64,000 nucleotides of DNA. Source: Rhizaria sp. SCN 62-66. Taxonomy: Eukaryota > Rhizaria, unplaced. How positions within the stretch are numbered: the stretch's first letter is position 1; every line of letters starts with the position of its first letter. The DNA lies in the NCBI GenBank assembly GCA_001724265.1, contig MEDY01000045.1:47221-111220 (forward strand). Direction: 5' to 3'. A program made the translations under genes and the position numbers. This document shows positions 8,769 through 17,583 of this stretch, piece by piece. The notes under the pieces are model-generated. The model had not been told where the DNA came from and ran no database searches. It saw only the letters and a program-made list of their open reading frames with translations.

Positions 8769-11003
8769 TTAGCTCCGGTTGTTTGACGAGAGCAGCTTCG
8801 AAGCCAGCTTGAGGTCACGCTGCTTGCGCGCGCTCTTGCCGTTGGCCCGTGTGCTGATGTCGTCTTCGTCCTCGTCATCGTCGTCATCGTTGTCGGAGCC
8901 ATACTGAGCGACAGAGCTGCGGCGGCCCAGCGTCGCGTCAGTCGCCATGGCCGTGCTGTCGTTGCTGGCAGCGTTTGTGGCAGTGTTCGTGCTGGTGTTG
9001 ACGCGACTGGGGGCTTGCGAGCCCGCGCCTGCCACAACCGCCGCAGTGGAGTTGGTGTCGTCGCCGCTAGGGCTGCCGCTGCCTCTGCCATTGCCACTGC
9101 CGCTCGCATTCGCGCTGGCACTGGCACTAGCACTAGCTTTGGCACTGCCTGGCGCTGTGGCCTTGCCTGTCTTCGCACGGCTCCCCTCAGTCGTCTTGTT
9201 GGTAATGCTGTTGCTGTTGCTGGGGGTGTCGTTGCCGGCGGTGCTGCGGACAGTACCGCGCGCGCCACTGCGGAACGCGGTCGCAGCGACGGCGTTCTCG
9301 ACGTCTTGGCCCCCGTCCGCGTCGTTGTCGACGGCGCTGGCCACGCCGCGGTTGCTGGCTCTGATGCTCGTGTTGCGGCCGGTGATGTCGTCGTCCTCGT
9401 CGATGCCGTTGAGAATCGCGCCCCCAACGCCGTTGCCGCTGCCACTGCCGGAGTCGTTGCCGTCCTCCGGCGTCGAGGCCGTGATGACGGAGCCGAAACC
9501 GCGCGACGCAGTCTTCTCCGTGAAGGTCATAAGCCAGAGCAGACAGCCCAGCGCGGCGGCCTCAACCCCAATCAGCGAGGCGAAGCCGGGCGCCGAGGAG
9601 AGGTCCGTCCCGGCCGCGAGCGGGATCAGGCGCACCACGGTGAAGTAGACGATGAAGATGACGAAGAGCGGCGTGTAGAACTCGACCGCGCCCACGGGCG
9701 CCTGCGCGGAGGATCCCCCCGCGCCGCCCAGCCCCACGGCCGCGGCGGAGCTGGAGATCGACTCGGAGAACCGGCGCAGGGGCCCGCCGGCAGCACGCTG
9801 CTGCTGCTGCTGCTGCTGCAGATGAGCGTGTGCCTGCGCGCCGTTGCCGAGAGCGTTGATGCTAGCGCCGGCGGGAACCGGGGAGCCGCCGACGCCGGCC
9901 GCGGCGCTGCCGTTGGCGTCGCCGGGCGCGTCGGCGAGGTCGTCGGGGAAGTCCGCCTGGAGCGCGTTGCCGCTCTGTGCGGCGTCATCGCTGGACGGCA
10001 AGAGCACGGCCTCGCGACGAGAGGTCTTGAGCTGCCACAGCGGCAGCACGGCGACGACGCAGACTGTAAGCGTAGCCGCCGTGCAGAGCGAGGACCAGGT
10101 CGCGGCGAAGGCGTCCTCGCGCGGGTAGATGGCGTGCGCTGTGGACAGAGACACGACAGAGACGAAGAGCGCGAGCAGCAGCAGCCACATGTCTTTCGGC
10201 AAGTAGGCGCGCGCGCAGGCGAGCCCGTAGGCCGAGAGCGCAACAACCGAGACGTACATGGCGATGTCAAGCACCTTGACGGTGATGCGCAGCCCATCGT
10301 GCGGCAGGTTGCGGTCCCGGTACATGAGCGCGATGGCGTCGACGATAAGCGACACGGCCTTGCAGCCGGCGATGAGCGTAATAGCGGCGTGCACGCGCCC
10401 CCAGGAGGGCACGAAACGGAGCAGGTAACCAATCCAGCTCCCAAAGAGCACGGCGTAGAGCACGCCAAGGGTGAGAGAGACTGGCGGCATGTGCGACAGG
10501 TTCGCGGGCAGGTGGCTGGGCGCCCAGTTGATGATGTTAAAGGCGGTCTTTTCGCGGATCACGAACGAGATCTGCGTGTTGGGCGTGCAGTTCGACACGT
10601 AGACGTAGTAGCGACCGGCGACGGTAAAGGGCACGTGCACGCGTACACTGTCCCACTGGTAGAGCTGGCTGAACTCCTGCACGACCATCTTGGTGTGCAG
10701 CAGAGTGCGCGCGCGGTGCAGGCAGGACTTGGCGTAGAAGGGCTCGTCTGCGGGCACGACGACGAGCGCGAGGTCGATGCGGCCCGTGGGCGCGCCCGGG
10801 TACGCGAGTTCAATGTCGGTGATCTCCACGGTGAGCGTGCCGCCCGGTGAGAAGAGGAAGTCGAGCAGAGGCGTGTTGGCGAGCTGCGAGAACACGCGCT
10901 TCTCCGTCGCGCCGGCCGCGGCGGCAGCGGTCGCGACGCCGGGGAGCAGCGCGAAAACCGCACACAGCACAAACGCAAGCAGAACAAATGGTGTGCGACA
11001 CAT
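8769..11003 (-). CDS. GOST/lung-7TM family membrane protein with expanded loop and tail
   Basis: 744 residues, no intron needed; ATG at 11001-11003 and TAA at 8769-8771. A hydrophobic signal peptide (about 1-27) precedes a lumenal beta-type domain with Cys94 and Cys139 (YYVYVSNC motif). Seven membrane segments follow: about 175-198, 203-228, 240-268, 272-292, 302-325, 442-461 and 472-494. This topology and the helix 2-3 pattern fit the GPR107/GPR108/TMEM87 (Lung_7-TM_R) family, which acts in Golgi and endosomal trafficking. The loop between helices 5 and 6 is enlarged to about 115 residues with a 7-Gln run. The cytosolic tail is about 250 residues, Ser/Ala/Asn-rich, with an Asp/Glu run near the end. 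A paralogue lies at 15424-16926. The family is assigned from topology and local similarity; the ligand is unknown. Confidence 0.75.
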   Translation of the reverse strand: MCRTPFVLLAFVLCAVFALLPGVATAAAAAGATEKRVFSQLANTPLLDFLFSPGGTLTVEITDIELAYPGAPTGRIDLALVVVPADEPFYAKSCLHRARTLLHTKMVVQEFSQLYQWDSVRVHVPFTVAGRYYVYVSNCTPNTQISFVIREKTAFNIINWAPSHLPANLSHMPPVSLTLGVLYAVLFGSWIGYLLRFVPSWGRVHAAITLIAGCKAVSLIVDAIALMYRDRNLPHDGLRITVKVLDIAMYVSVVALSAYGLACARAYLPKDMWLLLLALFVSVVSLSTAHAIYPREDAFAATWSSLCTAATLTVCVVAVLPLWQLKTSRREAVLLPSSDDAAQSGNALQADFPDDLADAPGDANGSAAAGVGGSPVPAGASINALGNGAQAHAHLQQQQQQQRAAGGPLRRFSESISSSAAAVGLGGAGGSSAQAPVGAVEFYTPLFVIFIVYFTVVRLIPLAAGTDLSSAPGFASLIGVEAAALGCLLWLMTFTEKTASRGFGSVITASTPEDGNDSGSGSGNGVGGAILNGIDEDDDITGRNTSIRASNRGVASAVDNDADGGQDVENAVAATAFRSGARGTVRSTAGNDTPSNSNSITNKTTEGSRAKTGKATAPGSAKASASASASANASGSGNGRGSGSPSGDDTNSTAAVVAGAGSQAPSRVNTSTNTATNAASNDSTAMATDATLGRRSSVAQYGSDNDDDDDEDEDDISTRANGKSARKQRDLKLASKLLSSNNRS
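9798..9818 (-). repeat. CTG/CAG repeat encoding seven Gln
   Basis: Seven pure CAG codons (CTG on +) in the helix 5-6 loop of the first 7TM protein. A pure repeat of this kind is prone to length change between strains. Confidence 0.9.
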
Positions 11004-11612
11004 TATTGAGAGATAACGGGACTGGTTGTTAAGACCAGGGCCGAGGAAGCAGAGCTGGTAGGACGAGTTGGGTTCCAGGTCTTAAAGATACAAGGAGAGA
11101 TAGAGTCAGGTGCAGCGCGTGTGAGGCAAAGTGGGACTGTGAGAGTTCTTTTTGGAAATTTCAAAGTATGGCTCGATTGGACTCGGGATTATGTGTGTGG
11201 GGTTGTTGACGTGAAGAGCTCCAAGAGAGCGATGTAGGAGAGACAACTGTGCCCATATCACTGCACTCCGAATGAATGGATAAACACCACAAAATCTAAC
11301 CTATATAATGTCCAATAAGAAACAACAACACCTGTTTGCGATTCTTTCATTACGTGTATATCTGGCATATTCGCCAGCCAAAGATGGGCCTGTTTGCGTC
11401 GGAGTCCGTTTGATGGGCACGCAGTGAGAAACGCAGTTTTAGGGTCAATCACGGATGTATTCTTGTCTGATTCAAATAAAAACAACGTATGCTATATAAA
11501 CAGTTAATAAAATCACATTAATCACGTTTTACACGAAAAATATATTTGCTGCATCGATATATCTTTGCTGGAGCACGATACATCAGTTGCGTAACAATCT
11601 GTTAAGTGCGCT
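11004..11612. other. Spacer between START gene 3' end and 7TM gene 5' end
   Basis: 609 bp of AT-rich sequence holding the START gene's 3' flank and the promoter of the 7TM gene, both on -. TATATA-like strings on - occur near 11295-11302 and 11494-11500, but neither can be tied to a start site. No other gene is visible. Confidence 0.5.
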
Positions 11613-14337
11613 TCACAGCACCCCAGACAGCGCCCACTGCAGCGCGCTCGCCTCCCCCGCGCTCTCGCACTCAATCTTGCACGAGACCACCCACGCCTCG
11701 TCAGAGCCCGCCTCCGCCGCAGCCCCCGGCGCCTCAGCGCGGCGCTGCAGCCGCTTCCACGTTCTGACCACGCCCTCCGCCGCCGACGACCTCCGCGCCG
11801 CCACAGCCCCCTGAGTCGCCCCACTGCCGCTGAGCGTGTGATACACGGCAGAACCGCCTACGGTGACCACGCGCACGGTCGCGGCCTTGGAGGCGTCGCC
11901 ACCGCCGAGCGGCGTTCCGTCGGGGTTGAGCTCGATGTCGCCCGTGCCGCGCACCGGGGACCGCGCCCGTCCCGCGGCCGCGAGCTCGGCCAGCGCGTGC
12001 GAGGGCTGCCAGTCGCCGCGGACCGCCACGGCAACGCAGCCGCCGCCGCGCGCAGCAGGAGCATCGGGGCCACTCGCACTGAGGCTGCTGTCGCCGCCGC
12101 TTACATTCGCGTTGTCCGGAGCGGACACAACTAAAGCTGCGGGGAGAAAAATAGTCAAGTGGTGCGACAACGCGGTCGACAGCTCCGCCGCTAGCGCTGC
12201 CAGTGGTACGGGAGGAAACGACTCGCCGCTCAGTGTTATGCCAAGGCCTAGTGGGGCATTATTATCGTCTTCCTCCGCAGCAGCCGCGCGCGCGGCGCAC
12301 GGGGCGAGCCGCGCCTGCGCGCTGAGGGTGTGCGCGCGCGCCAGGAGCGCGGTGAGGGCCGGCAGCAGGTGCGCGGGCGCAAACGCCGCGCCGGCGGTGC
12401 CGACCACAAGCGCGAGGCGCGCCTTGTCAACCGTGACGGGACCGGCCCAGAGCACGTGGCCCACGCGCGCCGCCGCTCTCGCAGCAGCGTTGTTGTGATT
12501 ATTGGTGACAGCGACTGTGGTGGGGGCGATGAGGGTGACGAGGTCGTGAAGCTGGACGAACTGCGACACTGCAAAGCGCGCACAGTCGCCGATCACCAGC
12601 GACGGCACCTCCTCAGCCGCCACAGGCGCTGCAGATGTTACATGCGCTGCTGGCGCTGTCACTGGAGACGGAACAGCGGAATCCTCGTTGGAGTTTGGAT
12701 CAGTCGCAGCATTGTTCGAGCTGCTCGCAGCATTGGCATTGTTGCTATTGTTGTTGTTCGCGGCGGCGGCAGCGTGATGCGTGTGCCCATCGGCGTTATA
12801 CGTCCGAGAATGACCGTGTGTGTCGAGACGAGATGCAACCTCGTCGTAGAACCAACGCTTCTCGCTCACACGGCGCTCGTACACAGAACCAACGAAGTGA
12901 GCAAGCTAAAGATACGAATCAAGCAGAACAGGATTAGAACACGAAACATGTACGTGAGATTGATTCAGCACACAACTGGTCTTACAAGTGAAACACGTTG
13001 AGCTAAAAAAACATTCGATCTATCGCGGTTTTAGCTGATCCAGCTTTTCGGCACTGACCTTGGTGCGGCACATCTCGAAGCCCATGCAGGCAAGAGAGCG
13101 CGTGACGTAGTTAACGAGCGCAACGGGCACAAACGAGAGCTGCGGGTCGACGTTGATAACGACGGAGACGACGACGCGGTGCGGGCCGGCGACGCGAACG
13201 AGCCCGCCGCAGAGCGCGGGGGCCAGACGGGTGACGCGGTACGGCGCAGGCGGGCACGGGTCGGCCGGGAACAGGGACGCAAAGGCCGGGACGGGCGCTG
13301 TGGCCGTGGCGGCGGTGTGGCCGATGATGGCGAGGCAGCCGCGGTGGAGGAGGTCGACGCCACGCGCGTGCAGCACCATGTCGCGGTCCTGCGAGTGGGA
13401 ACAACAAAAAACAAGTAGACAGACACAGATTCCAAGAGTAAGCAAAAAGTATATGCAAATTTTGTGATAAAATCATAGAAACATACAGCAAGTATATCAG
13501 TGAAAAAAAATCACATCTATCCGTTTCCTTTTTCAGCGAGATACACGTACTTCAAAGGGGAAATATAAGCCGAGCCTGAAGTATGCTAGTTGCGCAAAGA
13601 CCGACAGCTGCGCAATCCTGCGTGCGTCGAGCTTGACGAACTTAATGAGCGACGGCATGAGGTCGACCTCGTTGATGAGCGCGACCATGCGCAGCACGGG
13701 GGCCGGAACGATGGCGTGCACCTTGATCGAGTGCATCCGACTCCCGGGCTCTTGGCGGTAGAGGCCGCGGATGCCGTCCTTGTTCGCAATCTAAACAAAG
13801 TTACATTACACAAGAGAAAGAGCACAATGTCATCAACTTGAGTAACTTAAAAGCGTACCCCGGAGCCAACTTATTCGTATCTGACGTGTATCGAGTTGCG
13901 GAGAGTAAATTACGTACCTGTGTCCAGCCGTCGTCGTCAGCGATGGTGTCGAGTAAGCGGTTCAAGTCGTCCCAGTCTGTCACGATGTCGTCCAGCCACG
14001 GGTTGCGCCCAACAACAGCTGACCACTGCTCCGCAGTAACTTGTTGCTGCAGCCGCCAGCGGGCTTGATACGCGTGCTCAATCTGTAGGGCATCGATTGA
14101 AAGCAAAGTGGGAACAACAGTTTGTGAGTGAACACGGCGCTTTCACTAAGAGATAGAGCGATTCAGATGAGGTGGGGTGAGAGTTATGATACAACTTTCG
14201 TGCTTTATAGTGCGTACCTTATCCTTACAATAGTGCGCTGCACATTCTTCAAGTAGCGCTTCGTTGGTAGCGGTCCAGGAGTCGCTCAGCTCGATGCGAG
14301 TGACTTCGATTGAAGGCACCGGCGGAGCGTCACTCAT
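11613..14337 (-). CDS. START-domain lipid-transfer protein fused to an Ala/Asn-rich C-terminal region
   Basis: Five exons on -: 14337-14218, 14082-13918, 13790-13551, 13388-13059 and 12905-11613, all junctions phase 0, giving 715 residues. Introns start GTACGC, GTACGT, GTACGT and GTCAGT and end CAG or TAG. Residues about 75-285 form a START (StAR-related) domain of the kind that binds a lipid or sterol in a hydrophobic pocket. Recognisable pieces are DGWTQIANKDGIRGLYR, the strand MHSIKVHAIVPAP, NEVDL, PFEDRDMV and FVPVALVNYVTRSLA. The last exon encodes a START-like tail (YERR..EKRWFYDEV), an Asn/Ala/Ser linker and an unrecognised Ala-rich domain. The first four junctions are very secure except the last donor; if that donor is skipped, the protein stops at 13020-13022 with 297 residues. 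Exon 5 has no Met, which supports the fusion. Confidence 0.7.
12906..13058 (-). other. Predicted intron 4 joining START domain to C-terminal exon
   Basis: Donor AAG|GTCAGT with G at 13058; acceptor TATCTTTAG| with AG at 12907-12906. An in-frame TAG coincides exactly with the acceptor, so the downstream frame cannot extend upstream unspliced. The 153-bp intron holds the alternative stop (13022-13020). The donor is weaker than the GTACGY donors elsewhere in the gene. Confidence 0.6.
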
Positions 14338-15423
14338 ATCTTAGTACTCGTAAAGCCGCTTGAAGTTCGAGAGCAGTATAATGTAGAAATGCAATGTTTA
14401 ATTAGTCTTGTTAGTGGTTAATGCCTGTTGACGGCTGGTGCACACGCTTGTAAGGTCCTGAAATCTAGCGACGTGCCACTTTCCCGTTGCAATTTCTCCA
14501 AACCGCGTTCGTGGTCAAATCACATTCAACTCGAACACGTTTGCATAACGATTCAGTGACGAGCCAGTTATCGTGCAGATGTATACATGTACGTCGTTCT
14601 GTGCAATATGCGAGCATGCTGTCTGTTTAGATTTGGAGGGAAGGAGAACAATCGTGTATGGAATTACAGTGTCCTCTTCACTGACAGAGGTTATGACAGC
14701 GTCGATTTACACACACACGCACACACGTAAAGCACGGGTACATGTTTCACCGGATTAGTGGCGACGAGAACACCTTGCAGATAGTGTTGTGAAAGATAGT
14801 AGTGGCGGTAGTGACAGTAAACGGCTAGGAATGGTAACGTGCAACTCTGCCCTGGGAAAAAACCAGTGACAGTGACACGAAAATGATACGAAAGGATAGG
14901 CTAACAAAAAGAACTAGTAGGTTTGGTTGTGCTTACAATCGCACATACAGCGTTTTGAGAGAAAACAAAATACAAAATGAGAGTAGAAGAAAACAAACGA
15001 GTGTCGTATACACAGGGATAACAGGAGACATGCCAAAACACAATTGAGTGCGGCCGAGTCATCGAGTAGTTATGCCTCTTGGTACTATGTCGCGTAGCAA
15101 TTACACATAATCTGTGCTTACAGAGCCTAATAAGACGTACAACACAAATACCAACGTACATAACCTGCAAAAAGTGTGCGACATACCAAATACCAAGAAA
15201 CAACGTGAAAACCAAACTAAAAACACATCAACCAACAAAACACGAAGACAACATGGCGGCGAAGCCTCATCGGTAAGACATCAATACATAACACATATGT
15301 AGAACGAACACGTGGCATGACACCAAATCGCGTTTCTTAAAAAAGCTAAACGAACCCAAATAAAAAGGTCAAAGTCCAAAATACAGGTCAATAAGATCGT
15401 AAACGTGTTCACAATGACAAACT
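14338..15423. other. Spacer between START gene and second 7TM gene
   Basis: 1086 bp without a credible gene. The part next to the 7TM stop (about 14900-15420) is A-rich on + and so T-rich in that gene's sense direction. The part next to the START ATG should contain its promoter. A short CA-rich microsatellite lies at about 14710-14727. No tRNA or snRNA signature was found. Confidence 0.5.
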
Positions 15424-16926
15424 TTACAGGGTGTTGATGGGAGCAAGATCCGCACCGTTCGCAGTGCTTCCGGCGACGGCGGGAGACCATAACTGGGTTT
15501 TGACGCTGCTGATGGGAACGTTGCCGCTCGGAAGGGACGACAAGCTGATCTCGTTGCCACTGTGAACAGCAGCAGCGGCAGCGGCAGCGCCGCCGTGAGC
15601 ATGGCTCATCGCAACGTCGCTCATGGAGTCCGCATTACTGAGGCCGTCGCCTTCGCTGTTCCTGCCGCCGCCGCCGTTGACCGCGAAGTCGTCGTCGTCG
15701 CCGTCGAGGGCGCTGGGCGCTGCTGGCAGCTCCCCCGCGGGCAGCCGCACGTACTTGTGCTGGCGCTGCGGACGGCCCACAAAGCACGCCGCAGCCAGCA
15801 GCGCGACCTTGCTAGCCTCCCAGAACGCGTCCATGTAGTGCTGCGGCGTGACGGCGGCGCTGGCCTGGAGCGCGGAGTCGACCATCATGACCGCGGCGGC
15901 GAGCGCGAGCGCGAGCACGAGCTGCAGCGCGAACTCGCGGAAGAGCGTGCGCGCGTCGACCGCGGTGCCGGCAACGGCCGCAGCCTTGGGTTGCGCGCGA
16001 GCCGCGTAGAGTGCGAGCGCGAGCATGGTCAGCGTGGAGAGCACGAGCAGTGCGCGCAGCCACGAATACCAGGCCAGCGTCGCGAGGGGCTGGTGCGCCG
16101 AGTTGAGCCAGAGGAGGCCGACGGCGGCGCCGGCGGAGGCCAGCGCGGTCTCGGCGACAACGGTCGCACGCGGCAACATGAAGTAGCGCGTGCGCTTCCA
16201 GCCCGTGTAGAGCGCGAAGACGAGCAAGAGCGCGCAGTAGGCGCGGGTGCCGGTGGCCGTGGCGACGAGGTGGGGGTTGTAGCCGACGCGGGCGGTGACG
16301 ATGAGGCGCAGCGCAAATATCAAGTCGCCGAAAAGAGAGAGCGTAGTGAGCGCGACAATGGCCCAGTGCTCAGGGCCAACGGCGGCGTAGTTACGGACGA
16401 GGAGAAACAGCCACACGAGTAAGAGTGCAAGCGTGGCGCCCATAGCGACGAAGGTGATCACGACGGATTTAATCGCGAATGCAGACGCCATTGGAGGATT
16501 TTCCGGAGTAATCGTGTACTTGAGCGACACCGCCGTGCTTGGCTCGCAGTTGGAAAAATAGACGTAATATGTTGCAGGGTCACGCAGCGTCGTGATGTAC
16601 GAGCGGTGTCCCCAAACGGTCTGCGAGGCGAGCGCGATGACGTCGTAGAGAGCGCCCTCGCGGTAGACTTCGTGCGCGCAGTGATCCGGCATAAGTTCGC
16701 CATATGCAATAACGACGCCCATGTTGAAGCGGTACTGGTCCTCGTCGTCGGGAAGCGGGGCGAAGGTGGTGAGAGAGACGCTGCTGATAGTGATGTTCAA
16801 ATGAGAGTTTGCTGTGAGGCTGTATGTTCCGAGCAGCACCAAGCTGCGCTGCTCGTCTTCAAGCTTGCCGACGCATGCGGAGGCTATTAGAGCCCAGAGG
16901 CTGAGCAGGACCAGGTATGCACGCAT
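15424..16926 (-). CDS. GOST/lung-7TM family membrane protein, short paralogue
   Basis: 500 residues, intronless; ATG at 16924-16926 and TAA at 15424-15426. Signal peptide about 1-20, then a lumenal domain with Cys83 and Cys127 and the motif YYVYFSNC, matching the paralogue at 8769-11003 (Cys94/Cys139). Seven membrane segments lie at about 149-177, 188-210, 220-243, 250-274, 281-309, 328-353 and 364-384. A cytosolic tail of about 115 residues follows, with a DGDDDD acidic patch and an Ala-rich run. Length is near that of family members, and the helix 5-6 loop is short, unlike in the paralogue. The likely role is Golgi or secretory-pathway traffic or signalling, by family only. It is divergent from HYDIN across a 657-bp promoter region. 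Confidence 0.75.
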   Translation of the reverse strand: MRAYLVLLSLWALIASACVGKLEDEQRSLVLLGTYSLTANSHLNITISSVSLTTFAPLPDDEDQYRFNMGVVIAYGELMPDHCAHEVYREGALYDVIALASQTVWGHRSYITTLRDPATYYVYFSNCEPSTAVSLKYTITPENPPMASAFAIKSVVITFVAMGATLALLLVWLFLLVRNYAAVGPEHWAIVALTTLSLFGDLIFALRLIVTARVGYNPHLVATATGTRAYCALLLVFALYTGWKRTRYFMLPRATVVAETALASAGAAVGLLWLNSAHQPLATLAWYSWLRALLVLSTLTMLALALYAARAQPKAAAVAGTAVDARTLFREFALQLVLALALAAAVMMVDSALQASAAVTPQHYMDAFWEASKVALLAAACFVGRPQRQHKYVRLPAGELPAAPSALDGDDDDFAVNGGGGRNSEGDGLSNADSMSDVAMSHAHGGAAAAAAAVHSGNEISLSSLPSGNVPISSVKTQLWSPAVAGSTANGADLAPINTL

Positions 16927-17583
16927 AACTGGCCAATAACACGCTCAGGCTGCAGGCCGATGGATCGCGGAGTAGAAAGGCATACGAAGTGATGTGAGCG
17001 GTCAGGGCGGAACAGTTAGAGAGGTGTACAATCAACATTTGTAAATTCGGATTTCAGCAATATGATTACGTAAATCAGCGCGGCACCCGAAAAATACTTA
17101 AATACGGAATGACGGAGAACGCATGGTTATCGATACGCCTTTTTTATTTGCATCACTGGTTGCCAAGTGACCGTGAGCAGCACGTTCGAAAATTGAGCCG
17201 AAGAGGCGGATGCAGACTTGACTCTGATTTGCTGGCTATCTCTTGCAGATGATCACCGTTTGAACTTTAGTTGTAATATTAGTATAATCACCTAGAGTTC
17301 TATTCCATAATTTTAAACTAATATTCATGAATGTAACCCGGTCGAGAACAACCAACCTCCAGAATTCAAACTGGCTGTTTCTCTCGGGTTGTGCGGGTTG
17401 CGAGATTTCCTTCTGCTACCACCGGTTGCCGCTTGTATCTGGTTATGCCATGCTATCTTTGCTATAAGCCGACAGCGGCACATCTATGCGTCGTATTATC
17501 ATGACGACTCACGATCAAGAACTTCTTCTACTTTTCTTTTTCCATCTTTGTCTCGCCCTCGACTCATCATTGCAGGAGGTTCC
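16927..17583. promoter_or_regulatory. Divergent promoter region, 7TM (-) and HYDIN (+)
   Basis: A TATA-like string on - (TATTTAAG near 17093-17100) lies about 170 bp before the 7TM ATG. On + there is the shared 15-bp element (17166-17180), then a strong 3' splice site: a pyrimidine tract from about 17520 ending ATTGCAG (AG at 17574-17575), 8 nt before a candidate HYDIN ATG at 17584. HYDIN therefore probably has a 5'-UTR intron. Its donor is not certain. Confidence 0.45.
17166..17180 (+). promoter_or_regulatory. 15-bp shared upstream element, copy 2 (HYDIN)
   Basis: Identical 15 bases to 6600-6614, in the same orientation relative to the downstream gene. It is 418 bp from the candidate ATG at 17584 and 584 bp from the ATG at 17750. 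The 583/584 match in distance to the longer-ORF starts may be coincidence. Confidence 0.4.

Noticed and set aside
9015-10850. 611-codon + frame opposite the first 7TM gene
   Set aside because: Begins within codons of the membrane protein, Arg/Gly/Val-rich, no domain; the minus frame has signal peptide and seven helices.
12882-12884. GTG as start of the frame ending at 11613
   Set aside because: Not a normal eukaryotic start; the frame extends seven codons further up to a splice acceptor, so it is treated as an exon.
14710-14727. CA-rich stretch as a regulatory or mobile element
   Set aside because: Short simple repeat with no flanking structure; recorded only as a microsatellite.
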